From Acidimicrobiia bacterium (GTDB taxonomy: Bacteria; Actinomycetota; Acidimicrobiia; IMCC26256; DASPTH01), in the NCBI GenBank assembly GCA_040880805.1, contig JBBDHW010000039.1:8817-43344 (forward strand): a DNA stretch of 34,528 nt. Direction: 5' to 3'. The position numbers were made by a program, and so were the translations under genes. Shown here piece after piece: positions 8,897-16,372 of the stretch. How positions within the stretch are numbered: position 1 is the stretch's first letter; each line of letters begins with the position of its first letter. The notes under the pieces were generated by a model, which worked only from the letters and a program-made list of their open reading frames with translations, was not told the DNA's origin and ran no database searches.

Positions 8897-9990
8897 GACA
8901 CTCGGTCGAGCGCGTCGGGATCGGCGAGCGCCCGCTCGTAGATCCCGACGAACTGCTGCGCGATCCGGTCCATCGAGAACTCGTCCGCGCGTGTGCGCCC
9001 CGCTGCGACCAGCATCTCGCGGCGCGGCCGGTCGTCGAGCACGGCCCTCAGCGCGCGGGCGAGGTCGTCGGCGTCTCCCGGCTTCACGAGGAGCGCCTCG
9101 CGCTCGTGACGCGCGACGTCGCGGTAGCCGTCGATATCGGACGCGACCACCGTCGCGCCGGCCGCCATCGCCTCCAGCAGGACGATGCCGAACGACTCGC
9201 CTTCGATCGCAGGGAAGCACGCCACCGTCGCGCTGCGGAGTCGGGTCGCCTTCTCGTCGTCGGAGATGCGACCCAGCCACTCGACGGACGGAACGCCCCG
9301 CGCGCTCAGCTTCTCGCGCTGCGGACCGTCACCGCCGATCCAGAGCACCGCGTCCCGGTCGAGCTCCGCAAACGCGTCGATCAGCGCCGGTACCCCCTTT
9401 CGCGGCTCGAGGCGGCCGACGAAGAAGATCGCGGGTCGAGTGGGGAGGAGCGTGTCACCCTTCGCGAAGCGGTCGACCTCTACACCGTTGGGCACGATCT
9501 CGCACTCGGTGCCGAACGTGAGCGCGACTTGTCGCGCGGCCTGGTCGGAGACCGCGGTCGCGAGCGTGAGCCGGCGCATGAGCGGACGCAGTGGAGAGCG
9601 CAGCGTCTGGTACCAGGGATTTCGTCCCGCCCGCGCCGAGTGGAACGTGCCGACCGCGGGGATCGTGGTGCCCACGAGCGCGGCGTGGTTCGCGCCGGGC
9701 GAGAAGGGCTCGTGCAGGTGTACGACGTCGGGCTCGAAGCTGCGCAGCGCTTCGATCGTGCGCCGCGCGACGGCGCGCCCCGCGGCCACCGGAGCGACCG
9801 AACCGTTGCTCGGGAAACGTGTGCTCGGCCCGACCGTGGTGATGCCCGGCTCGGGAGGTGGGCCGTCGCACGGCGCAATGATCCGGGCGTCCACGCCCAG
9901 CGCGCGCAGCGCGCGCGCCAGGCCGAGGACCTGGGCCTGCACCCCGCCGAACAACGACAGCGAGTACGGGCACGACAGCATCACGCGCAC
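8893..9990 (-). CDS. pimA: Phosphatidylinositol alpha-mannosyltransferase PimA (GT4)
   Basis: PimA transfers the first mannose from GDP-mannose to the 2-position of phosphatidylinositol at the cytoplasmic face of the membrane. The 365-residue protein follows the mycobacterial enzyme closely in motif order: CPYSLSLFGGVQAQVLGLA at the start (PimA: CPYSFDVPGGVQSHVLQLA), NGSVA near residue 62, DVVHLHEPFSP, FHSA, AVSDQAARQ, EIVPNGVEVDRFA, and the GT-B donor site GESFGIVLLEAMAAG near residue 265. Start GTG 9988-9990 with GGGAGGG eight bases upstream; an in-frame ATG three codons later is possible. It is separated from patA by the TasA/SipW cassette, whereas in mycobacteria patA and pimA are adjacent. 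Confidence 0.88.
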   Translation of the reverse strand: MRVMLSCPYSLSLFGGVQAQVLGLARALRALGVDARIIAPCDGPPPEPGITTVGPSTRFPSNGSVAPVAAGRAVARRTIEALRSFEPDVVHLHEPFSPGANHAALVGTTIPAVGTFHSARAGRNPWYQTLRSPLRPLMRRLTLATAVSDQAARQVALTFGTECEIVPNGVEVDRFAKGDTLLPTRPAIFFVGRLEPRKGVPALIDAFAELDRDAVLWIGGDGPQREKLSARGVPSVEWLGRISDDEKATRLRSATVACFPAIEGESFGIVLLEAMAAGATVVASDIDGYRDVARHEREALLVKPGDADDLARALRAVLDDRPRREMLVAAGRTRADEFSMDRIAQQFVGIYERALADPDALDRVS

Positions 9991-10061
9991 GCGCGCATCC
10001 CTCCCATGGGCAGATCATCGCATCGGAGTCGGTGCGCGCGCACTTACCGGTCGCACTACGG

Positions 10062-11621
10062 CTACGAGGTGCCGTCCTTGAGCGCGAGGTAATGGTAGGT
10101 GGCGTTGAGGGTGTTGACCTGGGCGTTCGTGCCGATCTGGAACCCGTCGCCCTCGAGCGCCTGGATGCGGTCGGCGTTGCTGGCCGTTGCACCCCAGAAC
10201 AAGGACACGTCGCCGGTCGCGGAGGCGGGCCGCCAGGTCGCCTGGTTTGAGGTGTCGCGCTTGACCCACACGAGAGCGGGCCCGAACCCGACTCCGGGGA
10301 TCGATCGGTTGTCGCTCGCGTCCCCGAGGTAGGTGCCTTGCTTCACGTTGGTTCCTGCCTTCCACGCCAGGTAGTGGAACGTGGTCCCGGACTCGTTCGT
10401 CGCGGCGTTCGACCCGATCTGGAAGCCGTCCGACTCGAGGGCCTGGATACGGTTGGTGAACTGGGAGGTCCCGTCGAGCGGGAACGACGCGTCGCCCGCC
10501 AAGCTGCTCGGCCGCACCGTGGAGTCGTTACCGTCGCCGATCGTGAGGACCCAGGCCGGCGCGAACCCGACTCCTGTGATGGAGCGGTTATCGGTGCCGT
10601 CCCCGAGGTAGGACCCGACTTTGAAGTCGCTGCCGGTCTGCAGCGCGACCCAGTGATAGGTGCGGCTCGATCCGCCGTTCACCTTGGTGTCCGTTCCCAG
10701 CGTGAAGCCGTCGGCGTCGAGCGACTGCACGCCGTCCGACATCAGGGCGCTGGTAGCACCGAGCACCTTCGACGCGTCGCCGACCATCGTGCTCGTCCTC
10801 CCCATGCCTGCGAGACCACACGTGCACTTGACGAAGACTGCGTCGGGCCGGAACCCGACCCCAGTGATGGCGCGGTTGTCGTTGGCGTCACCGACGTACG
10901 TCCCGGTCGCGAGTCGCATGACGAAGACCGCACTCGCCGTCCACGCGTTGCCGCTGTTGCCGGTAGTCGCCGTGAAGAGCGCACCCGCGGTGAGTGGTAT
11001 GGCGGCGACCGTGCCGATGATCGTCAGCACGACGACAAGGGGAAGAACCGGGCGCATGCGCCGGAGTCGGGCTTGTGCTCCGGCGCGCGGCCGCCTTGGC
11101 GGATCGTCATCGTGTCGCAGCGCGAACCGCGCGCACCACAGGGCAAGCGCGAGACCGAGCGCGAGGAGCGCGAGTTTGCTCCATTCGCCGGCCCGAGCCC
11201 ACGCCGTCGGGAGACCGGCCAGGGGCACGATCATGCGGCCCACACCGACGACCTGCGCCTTGCGGAGCGGCGTCGAGTCCGCGTTGGGGTTGGCGTCCCC
11301 CGCCGTCAGGTATGTGCTGTCGGCGGACCGGGACCGCACGCGATGGGCGATGAGCCCGGGCCCCGATGGGTTCCGGAACACCACGATCGCCCCCGCTTCC
11401 AGCCTGGAGCCGTCGAAGGGGGCCGCGACGACCAGGTCGCCGGCTCGTATCGAAGGCTGCATCGATCCCGAGGTAACCGCGACGGCCTTCCACCCGAGCA
11501 CGACGGGGGGACCGACAGCGAGCACGGCCAGCCACGTCACTGTGAAGACGACGAAGAGACCGACGTGGCCGAGACACAAGCGAAGCCGTGTTGCCTGCAC
11601 GCTCCTCACCTTGACGGCCAA
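10062..11621 (-). CDS. SipW/ER-type signal peptidase fused to a TasA-like signal segment and three surface repeats
   Basis: The 519-residue protein has four parts. Residues ~13-42 are a membrane helix. Residues ~44-130 are a signal-peptidase I domain of the archaeal/ER type: catalytic Ser53 in SGSMQPSIRAGDLVV, His93 in GLIAHRV where bacterial LepB has Lys, and Asp109/Asp115 in TAGDANPNADSTPL. A helix at ~149-168 follows. From Met189 there is a second signal-like segment (RPVLPLVVVLTIIGTVAA) ending in ALFTATTGNSGNAWTA, which matches the start of the neighbouring TasA-like protein. Residues 240-519 are three ~93-residue repeats opening with G(T/S)Y(V/L)GD..DNR(A/S)I.GVGF. I chose TTG 11619-11621 because AGGAG lies six bases upstream; GTG 11607-11609 has none. 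An internal start at ATG 11055-11057 would give a separate 331-residue secreted protein. It is 53 bp behind the TasA-like gene. Confidence 0.8.
   Translation of the reverse strand: MAVKVRSVQATRLRLCLGHVGLFVVFTVTWLAVLAVGPPVVLGWKAVAVTSGSMQPSIRAGDLVVAAPFDGSRLEAGAIVVFRNPSGPGLIAHRVRSRSADSTYLTAGDANPNADSTPLRKAQVVGVGRMIVPLAGLPTAWARAGEWSKLALLALGLALALWCARFALRHDDDPPRRPRAGAQARLRRMRPVLPLVVVLTIIGTVAAIPLTAGALFTATTGNSGNAWTASAVFVMRLATGTYVGDANDNRAITGVGFRPDAVFVKCTCGLAGMGRTSTMVGDASKVLGATSALMSDGVQSLDADGFTLGTDTKVNGGSSRTYHWVALQTGSDFKVGSYLGDGTDNRSITGVGFAPAWVLTIGDGNDSTVRPSSLAGDASFPLDGTSQFTNRIQALESDGFQIGSNAATNESGTTFHYLAWKAGTNVKQGTYLGDASDNRSIPGVGFGPALVWVKRDTSNQATWRPASATGDVSLFWGATASNADRIQALEGDGFQIGTNAQVNTLNATYHYLALKDGTS
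10065..10904 (-). repeat. Three degenerate ~280-bp repeats encoding surface domains
   Basis: Within the signal-peptidase fusion gene, residues 240-335 (10617-10904), 336-428 (10338-10616) and 429-519 (10065-10337) are homologous units. Each begins G(T/S)Y(V/L)GD, then DNR(A/S)I(T/P)GVGF.P, has a central TGD or AGD plus SL/F segment, and ends with (L/E).(S/G/A)DGF.(L/I)G....N....(T)(Y/F)H(Y/W)(L/V)A. Units 2 and 3 are closest. The pattern recalls beta-rich repeats (DUF7483-like) of exported and phage-related proteins; that assignment is from memory of the motif. Confidence 0.85.
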
Positions 11622-11674
11622 CGTGATCTCCTGTGGACGGTGAGGCCGGCCCCGGCCCCACTGACGCGAACGTG

Positions 11675-12307
11675 CTAGTTGTTCTGCGCTTCCCAGGTAA
11701 AGGTCGCCGTGGCGGTCTTGCTCTGCGCGGAGTTGTTGTCCTGCAACGTGACGGTGAAGCGATAGCTCTTCGTGGTGGGGTTCGTCGCCCCCGCGAAGCC
11801 GCCAAGACCCGTGCTGAAGTCTGTGTAGGACGTCCCGAAGCTCGCGAGCGTGCTGTTGAACAGGTTCGACGAGAGCGAAAAACCGGTGCAACTCGCCGTG
11901 GCCCCACCCGTCGTGCCGGTGCCGATGTCGACCGTCGTGTTCAGATAGGTGGCGAGGCCGGTTCCGGCGATCGACCCGTAGAGTTTGACGTCCGCGGTCA
12001 GGCTGCCGGTGTACGTGACGTTGATGCACTTCGTTGCCGTGTCGCCGGGCGTCATGTTCGACACGTTGAACATGACGCTCGCGCTGTCGTCGTCAGCGAG
12101 CGCCACCGAGCCCGCCGACCACGAGTTCGGCCCGTTGGTCGTGCTCGCGTTGAAGGCCGCCTGGGAGCTCACGATCACGAGTCCACCCACCACCGCGAGG
12201 GCCGCCAGCAGGCTGACGAGGCGGGCGATGCTCGAGCCGCCCGAAGGGAGGCGCGGGAGGCCCCGCGGGCCGGCAACCGACGAACCGGAAGCCACCAATC
12301 TGGACAT
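11675..12307 (-). CDS. TasA/camelysin-like exported protein with SipW-type signal
   Basis: The 210-residue protein has an N-terminal extension, a hydrophobic helix at ~29-46 and a cleavage region VSSQAAF, followed by NASTTNGPNSWSAGSV. This is the SipW-cognate signal pattern (TIGR04088-like): a small residue, F, A/S, T-T/N-N, then W.AG. The mature part is Ser/Thr/Gly-rich and beta-like, with MTPGDTATKCINVTYTGSL, which matches TasA/CalY proteins (PGD then an I.V.N/Y.G strand). It has two cysteines (about residues 86 and 137) that could form a disulphide. TasA forms biofilm fibres in Bacillus; that this protein does so is inference. The start ATG 12305-12307 has AGGAGG seven bases upstream, which rules out the longer frame. 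The likely processing enzyme is the next gene. Confidence 0.82.
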   Translation of the reverse strand: MSRLVASGSSVAGPRGLPRLPSGGSSIARLVSLLAALAVVGGLVIVSSQAAFNASTTNGPNSWSAGSVALADDDSASVMFNVSNMTPGDTATKCINVTYTGSLTADVKLYGSIAGTGLATYLNTTVDIGTGTTGGATASCTGFSLSSNLFNSTLASFGTSYTDFSTGLGGFAGATNPTTKSYRFTVTLQDNNSAQSKTATATFTWEAQNN

Positions 12308-12474
12308 TTCGGTACCTCCTGGGCAACTCGCAAACGACTCGACGCAACTCTTCGACGCCCTGAGGGCCCGACTGAAGACAAAGTCGGGACGGTCCGACGC
12401 CCTGCGAGGGCCCACGGGCGCACGAGGTTGGACTGCCGCCTCAACCCCAAGCGTGCGGCAGCGGCCCGATGCGC
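12308..12474 (-). other. Structured 167-bp spacer upstream of the TasA-like gene
   Basis: This spacer holds three stem-loops: GCCCT-G-AGGGC (12357-12367), CCCGACT-8 nt-AGTCGGG (12367-12388) and GCCCT-GCG-AGGGC (12399-12411). The first and third belong to near-identical direct repeats (12353-12369 and 12395-12413, sharing GACGCCCTG and AGGGCCC). None is followed by a T-run. They could end the patA transcript, protect its 3' end, or control the TasA-like gene. I could not match the region to a known riboswitch, and no convincing -35/-10 pair is visible. Confidence 0.45.
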
Positions 12475-13377
12475 CTACAGGTGGTCGCCCGATGTCCGAT
12501 CACTGGGCCAGTTGGGTTGCATGAGGTGCCAGTGCTCGGGCTCGGCGCGGATGAGCGTTTCGAAGCGGTGCGCGACCTCCTGGGTCACGCGGGCGACGTC
12601 GGCACGGAAGCGGCCGGTGCGCGCGGTGTCGATCGGAGCGAGGATCCGAATCTCGTGGTTGCCATGCGGGCGGAAGTAGCACCCCGCGGGACAGAGCGGC
12701 GCGCCGGCCCGCAGCGCGAGCGCAGCCGGTCCCGCGGGGAGCGTGGTGCGCTCGCCGAGGAACTCCACCTCGACGCCGTCGCCCGTGAGGTCGCGATCAC
12801 ACAGGAGGCACACCGCCTCGTTGGCGCGCAGTGCGCGCAGCACCTCAGCTCCTGCGGTCGGTGACAGCGGGATGACGCGCATACCGAGCCGGCGACGCGT
12901 CTCGACGAACCAGTCGAAGAGCTGCGGTGGGTCGAGGGGCTCGGCGACGACGGTGACCGTGTAGCCCTGCCCGGCGAGCCACGCGCCCGCGAAGTCCCAG
13001 TTGCCGAGGTGCGGCAGCGCGAGCACCAGGCCGTTGCCCGCCGCCATTGCGGCGGCGATGTGCTCCCTGCCCGTGAAGTGCGTGTGCGCGTCGATCCACG
13101 CCTTCGGCGTGCCCGGGAGCCGGAAGAGCTCGTAGTAGTAGCGCCCGTACGAGTCGAACGTCGCGGCCACCGCGCGGCGGAGCGCGAGACCGCCGAAACC
13201 AGGCCCGTACGCGCGCCGGAGATTGCGCTCGACCTGCTTCGTGCGCGCTCCCATGAACCCCACGCCCACGAGTTGCGCGAGACCACGCGCCATGGGGGCA
13301 CCGACCGGCTGCGGAATCCGTCGTGCTACCTCGGCTCCGGCTCGGTACGCGAGGTATGCGCCGCGCGCGGCCGCCAC
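12475..13377 (-). CDS. PatA-like phosphatidylinositol mannoside acyltransferase (LpxL/HtrB family)
   Basis: The ~300-residue protein belongs to the lysophospholipid acyltransferase family that includes LpxL and mycobacterial PatA (Rv2611c), which acylates the mannose placed by PimA. The catalytic motif is LPHLGNWDFAG (His and Asp of HX4D) near residue 120, followed by FVETRRRLGMRVIPLS and the RDLTGDGVEVEFLGERTTLPAGPA block typical of this family. An N-terminal amphipathic or membrane-proximal segment is expected but weak. The start GTG 13375-13377 lies two bases after the pgsA stop, so the two are coupled. The open frame continues far upstream on the antisense strand of the EF-G2 gene, but that is high-GC read-through. 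Its order pgsA-patA matches mycobacteria. Confidence 0.88.
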   Translation of the reverse strand: MAAARGAYLAYRAGAEVARRIPQPVGAPMARGLAQLVGVGFMGARTKQVERNLRRAYGPGFGGLALRRAVAATFDSYGRYYYELFRLPGTPKAWIDAHTHFTGREHIAAAMAAGNGLVLALPHLGNWDFAGAWLAGQGYTVTVVAEPLDPPQLFDWFVETRRRLGMRVIPLSPTAGAEVLRALRANEAVCLLCDRDLTGDGVEVEFLGERTTLPAGPAALALRAGAPLCPAGCYFRPHGNHEIRILAPIDTARTGRFRADVARVTQEVAHRFETLIRAEPEHWHLMQPNWPSDRTSGDHL

Positions 13378-13379
13378 CG

Positions 13380-14096
13380 TCAGGTGCGAGGCGTGGCGGA
13401 GCCGCGGCGGTCGCCGCGCGCTTCGAGGCGTGGCCGGCGCGCGGCCCACCACTGGGCGAGCGTCCCGGCCCGCGGCTCGTCGCCGCTCGACGCGCGCAGG
13501 TGCCGCGCGCGCCGAGTGGGTTCGGGCGATGCCTGCCGCCAGACCTTCACGAAGCGCTGCACTGCGGTGACCGCCGTGAGCGCGAGCATCAGCCACAGCA
13601 CCGGGACGAGGATGTTGAGGGCGAGGCCGACGCCGAGCAGCACCATCCGTTCGGCGCGCTCCATGAGGCCGCCACGGGCGACGAAGCCGAGCGACTCCGC
13701 CCTCGCCCGCTCGTAGGTGATGAGCATCGACAGCGCGAGCACCGCCATCACCAGCACCGGCAGCCGAGGATCCTCGTCGGCGAGGTACCAGGCGACGCCC
13801 ACGAAGATCGCGGCGTCCGCGACGCGGTCGCACACGGAGTCGAAGAACGCCCCGCGCGGACCGGCGCGACCGCTGCTGCGGGCGACCGACCCGTCGAGGA
13901 TGTCGGGGACGCCGGTGAGGATCACCCCGATCACACCGAGCACGAGATGGCCGTCGGCGATCGCGAAGGCAGTGGCGACTGCGAGGACGAGACCGATGAT
14001 GGTGAGGCCGTCGGCGCTGATGCCGACACGATGGAGACCCTGACCGACCGGTTCGAGCCCTCGCTCGACCTTGGCGCGCCAGCGTCCGTCGAGCAT
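13380..14096 (-). CDS. pgsA: Phosphatidylinositol phosphate synthase PgsA-type CDP-alcohol phosphatidyltransferase
   Basis: The enzyme joins CDP-diacylglycerol to inositol 1(3)-phosphate, the first step of PI and PIM synthesis. The 238-residue protein carries the full CDP-alcohol phosphatidyltransferase motif: DILDGSVARSSGRAGPRG then AFFDSVCD (D-x2-DG-x2-AR-x8-G-x3-D-x3-D), within about six membrane helices. The basic C-terminal tail of ~45 residues is cytoplasmic. The identity as the inositol enzyme rather than PG-phosphate synthase rests on the patA/pimA context. Start ATG 14094-14096 begins MLDGRWRAKVERGLEP, usual for the actinobacterial group. It is divergent from EF-G2, with 163 bp between. 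Confidence 0.9.
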   Translation of the reverse strand: MLDGRWRAKVERGLEPVGQGLHRVGISADGLTIIGLVLAVATAFAIADGHLVLGVIGVILTGVPDILDGSVARSSGRAGPRGAFFDSVCDRVADAAIFVGVAWYLADEDPRLPVLVMAVLALSMLITYERARAESLGFVARGGLMERAERMVLLGVGLALNILVPVLWLMLALTAVTAVQRFVKVWRQASPEPTRRARHLRASSGDEPRAGTLAQWWAARRPRLEARGDRRGSATPRT

Positions 14097-14259
14097 GGGA
14101 TCGAGGGTACCACCAGCCCTCTACCACGACGGCCCTCCCGCCGGCGCTGCCGCTCGACGACGGAGGCCCACTCGACGAACCCCATGGCCCGGCGACACCG
14201 GAAGGGGGCCCGCGTAGACTCTGCAGCCATTCACCATCGCTCCGGGTGGTGGCGACTCT
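14097..14259. promoter_or_regulatory. Divergent intergenic region between pgsA and EF-G2
   Basis: These 163 bp must hold promoters for pgsA (leftward) and the EF-G2 gene (rightward). For the rightward direction TAGACT at 14215-14220 is a possible -10 element about 40 bases before the GTG start, but I see no good -35. Nothing comparable stands out leftward. No operator-like palindrome is evident. Confidence 0.35.
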
Positions 14260-16299
14260 GTGGGGGTGGCGGTGCCGGCCAAGACGTACCCGACGGACAA
14301 GCTTCGCAACGTCGCTCTGGTGGGCCACGGCGGATCGGGAAAGACGTCGCTCACGGAGGCGTTGTTGTTCGTCACCGGCACGATCCCTCGCCAGGGCCGG
14401 GTCGAGGACGGTACCACCACCACCGACTTCGACCCCGAGGAAGCCCGCCGCCGGATCTCGGTCTCGCTCGGGATCGCTCCCTTCGAGCACGAGGGCTGCA
14501 AGATCAACGTGCTCGACGCGCCGGGATACGCCGACTTCGTGAGCGACGTCGCCGCCGCGCTGCGCGCAGCCGACCTTGTGATCTTCGTCGTGTCGGCGGT
14601 CGAGGGTGTCGAAGTGCAGACCGAGGTGGTCTGGCGCATGGCGGGCGAGCTCGGACTCCCCCGCGCATTCTTCGTGAACAAGCTCGACCGCGAGCGCGCG
14701 TCGTTCTCCCGCACCCTCGACCAGCTCAAGGACAAGTTCGGCGCGGGCGTCGCGCCACTGCAACTCCCGATCGGCGAGGAAGCCGACTTCCACGGGATCG
14801 TCGAGCTGCTCGACGACACCGCGGTGCTCTACTCCGACAGCAGTGGCAAGGGCACGAGCGGTCCGGTTCCGCCCGAGATGGAAACGGAGGAGCACAGCAT
14901 CCACGACGCGCTCGTCGAAGGCATCGTCGTCGGTGACGACGACCTCATGGAGCGCTACCTCTCCGACGAGCCGATCGACACGACCGAGCTCGCGGGCGCG
15001 CTCGCGCTGGGGGTCGCTTCGGGATCCGTGTACCCGGTGCTCTGCGGAAGCGCGACGAAGGCCATCGGTGTCGACCGTCTCGCGCACTTCATCGCAACCG
15101 AGGGCCCGCCGCCGCAAGCGGACGAGGGTCAACCCGTCGCGTTCGTGTTCAAAACGATCGTCGATCCGTACGTCGGGCGGGTGAACCTGTTCAAGGTGCT
15201 CCAGGGCACGGTGAAGGCGGACGCGTCGCTGGTGAACGGGCGCACGATGGCGGAGGAACGGCTCCATCAGCTCACGCTCATGCGCGGCAAGGAGCAAGAA
15301 CCGGTGTCCGGGGTGACCGCCGGCGACATCGCCGCGGTTGCGAAGCTCAACGACACGACCACCGGCGACGTGCTCGGCGCGCGCGGTGCCGAGCTCGAGG
15401 TCGCGCCGTTCGACGCGCCGCAGCCGGTGCTCGCGGTTGCGATCCGCGCGAAGTCGAAGGGCGACGAGGACAAGCTCGCGAACGCGCTGCATCGCCTGCT
15501 CGACGAAGACCCCGCGCTGCAACTCGAGCGCAACGCGGAGACCCACCAGACGTTGCTGTGGGCGATGGGCGAGACGCACCTCGGGATCGCGATCGAGCGG
15601 CTCCAGCGCAAGTTCGGCGTGGAGGTCGAGAGCGAAGCCGTGAAGGTCGCCTACCGAGAGACGATCACGAGCAACGCGGAAGCCGAAGGTAGGTACAAGA
15701 AGCAGACCGGCGGGCACGGACAGTTCGGCGTCGCGTTCGTGCGCGTCGAGCCGCTCGAGCGCGGAGCCGGATTCGAGTTCGACGACAAGATCGTGGGTGG
15801 CGCGATCCCCCGCCAGTTCATCCCCGCGGTCGAGAAGGGCGTGCACGAGACGATGGACCAGGGCGGCGTGTTCGGCTTCCCCGTCGTCGACGTGAGGGTC
15901 ACGTGCTTCGACGGCAAGTACCACGCGGTCGACTCGTCGGAGATGAGCTTCAAGATGGCCGGCTCGCTCGGGTTCAAGGAGGCGATGGCGAAAGCGTCCC
16001 CGATCCTGCTCGAGCCCGTGAGCGAGCTCGTCGTGATCGCACCCGAAGCGAACCAGGGCGACATCATGGGCGACCTCAACTCGAAGCGCGGGCGCATCCA
16101 GGGATCGGCCGCGATGGGCAAGGGCGAGGTCGAGATCGTGGCGCTCGTGCCAACGTCGGAGATCCTGCGCTACGCGATCGACCTGCGCTCGATGACCGGC
16201 GGGCGTGGCCGGTTCTCGATGCAGCACTCGCACTACGACCCCGTGCCCGCCCACCTCGTCGACAAGCTCAAGCCGAAGGCAGACACGGCAAAGGTCTGA
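14260..16299 (+). CDS. EF-G2-type translational GTPase paralogue
   Basis: The 679-residue protein has the five-domain EF-G architecture: G1 GHGGSGKT (residues 22-29) in place of the AHIDAGKT of canonical EF-G, a switch-I region RRRISVSLGIAPFE instead of the canonical RGITI, G3 DAPGYADF, G4 NKLDRE, then the domain IV/V pattern TGGHGQFGVAFVRVEP and RGRIQGSAAMGKGEVEIVALVP. These traits define the EF-G2/FusA2 subgroup, related to mycobacterial fusA2, whose cellular role is not settled. It is not the main EF-G, which is normally next to rpsG. GTG codons at 14260, 14266 and 14272 are all possible starts; the ribosome site is unclear. It interrupts the thrS-HIT-pgsA order on the opposite strand. Confidence 0.92.
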   Translation: MGVAVPAKTYPTDKLRNVALVGHGGSGKTSLTEALLFVTGTIPRQGRVEDGTTTTDFDPEEARRRISVSLGIAPFEHEGCKINVLDAPGYADFVSDVAAALRAADLVIFVVSAVEGVEVQTEVVWRMAGELGLPRAFFVNKLDRERASFSRTLDQLKDKFGAGVAPLQLPIGEEADFHGIVELLDDTAVLYSDSSGKGTSGPVPPEMETEEHSIHDALVEGIVVGDDDLMERYLSDEPIDTTELAGALALGVASGSVYPVLCGSATKAIGVDRLAHFIATEGPPPQADEGQPVAFVFKTIVDPYVGRVNLFKVLQGTVKADASLVNGRTMAEERLHQLTLMRGKEQEPVSGVTAGDIAAVAKLNDTTTGDVLGARGAELEVAPFDAPQPVLAVAIRAKSKGDEDKLANALHRLLDEDPALQLERNAETHQTLLWAMGETHLGIAIERLQRKFGVEVESEAVKVAYRETITSNAEAEGRYKKQTGGHGQFGVAFVRVEPLERGAGFEFDDKIVGGAIPRQFIPAVEKGVHETMDQGGVFGFPVVDVRVTCFDGKYHAVDSSEMSFKMAGSLGFKEAMAKASPILLEPVSELVVIAPEANQGDIMGDLNSKRGRIQGSAAMGKGEVEIVALVPTSEILRYAIDLRSMTGGRGRFSMQHSHYDPVPAHLVDKLKPKADTAKV

Positions 16300-16372
16300 G
16301 CCTCGACCGCCCCTTCGCGCGATCCGGCGACCCTGCTTCCGGGGTTCGGCGCGTACCTGCTCACCCGGGGTC

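Noticed and set aside
12308-12474. c-di-GMP or other riboswitch in the leader of the TasA-like gene
   Set aside because: The hairpins are simple and the conserved words of GEMM or other classes are absent.
12475-16254. A very long open minus-strand frame running upstream of patA through the antisense of EF-G2
   Set aside because: Its first ~960 residues are rich in Arg, His and Asp and mirror the EF-G2 codons; high-GC third positions keep antisense frames open. Only the last 300 residues are a real protein.
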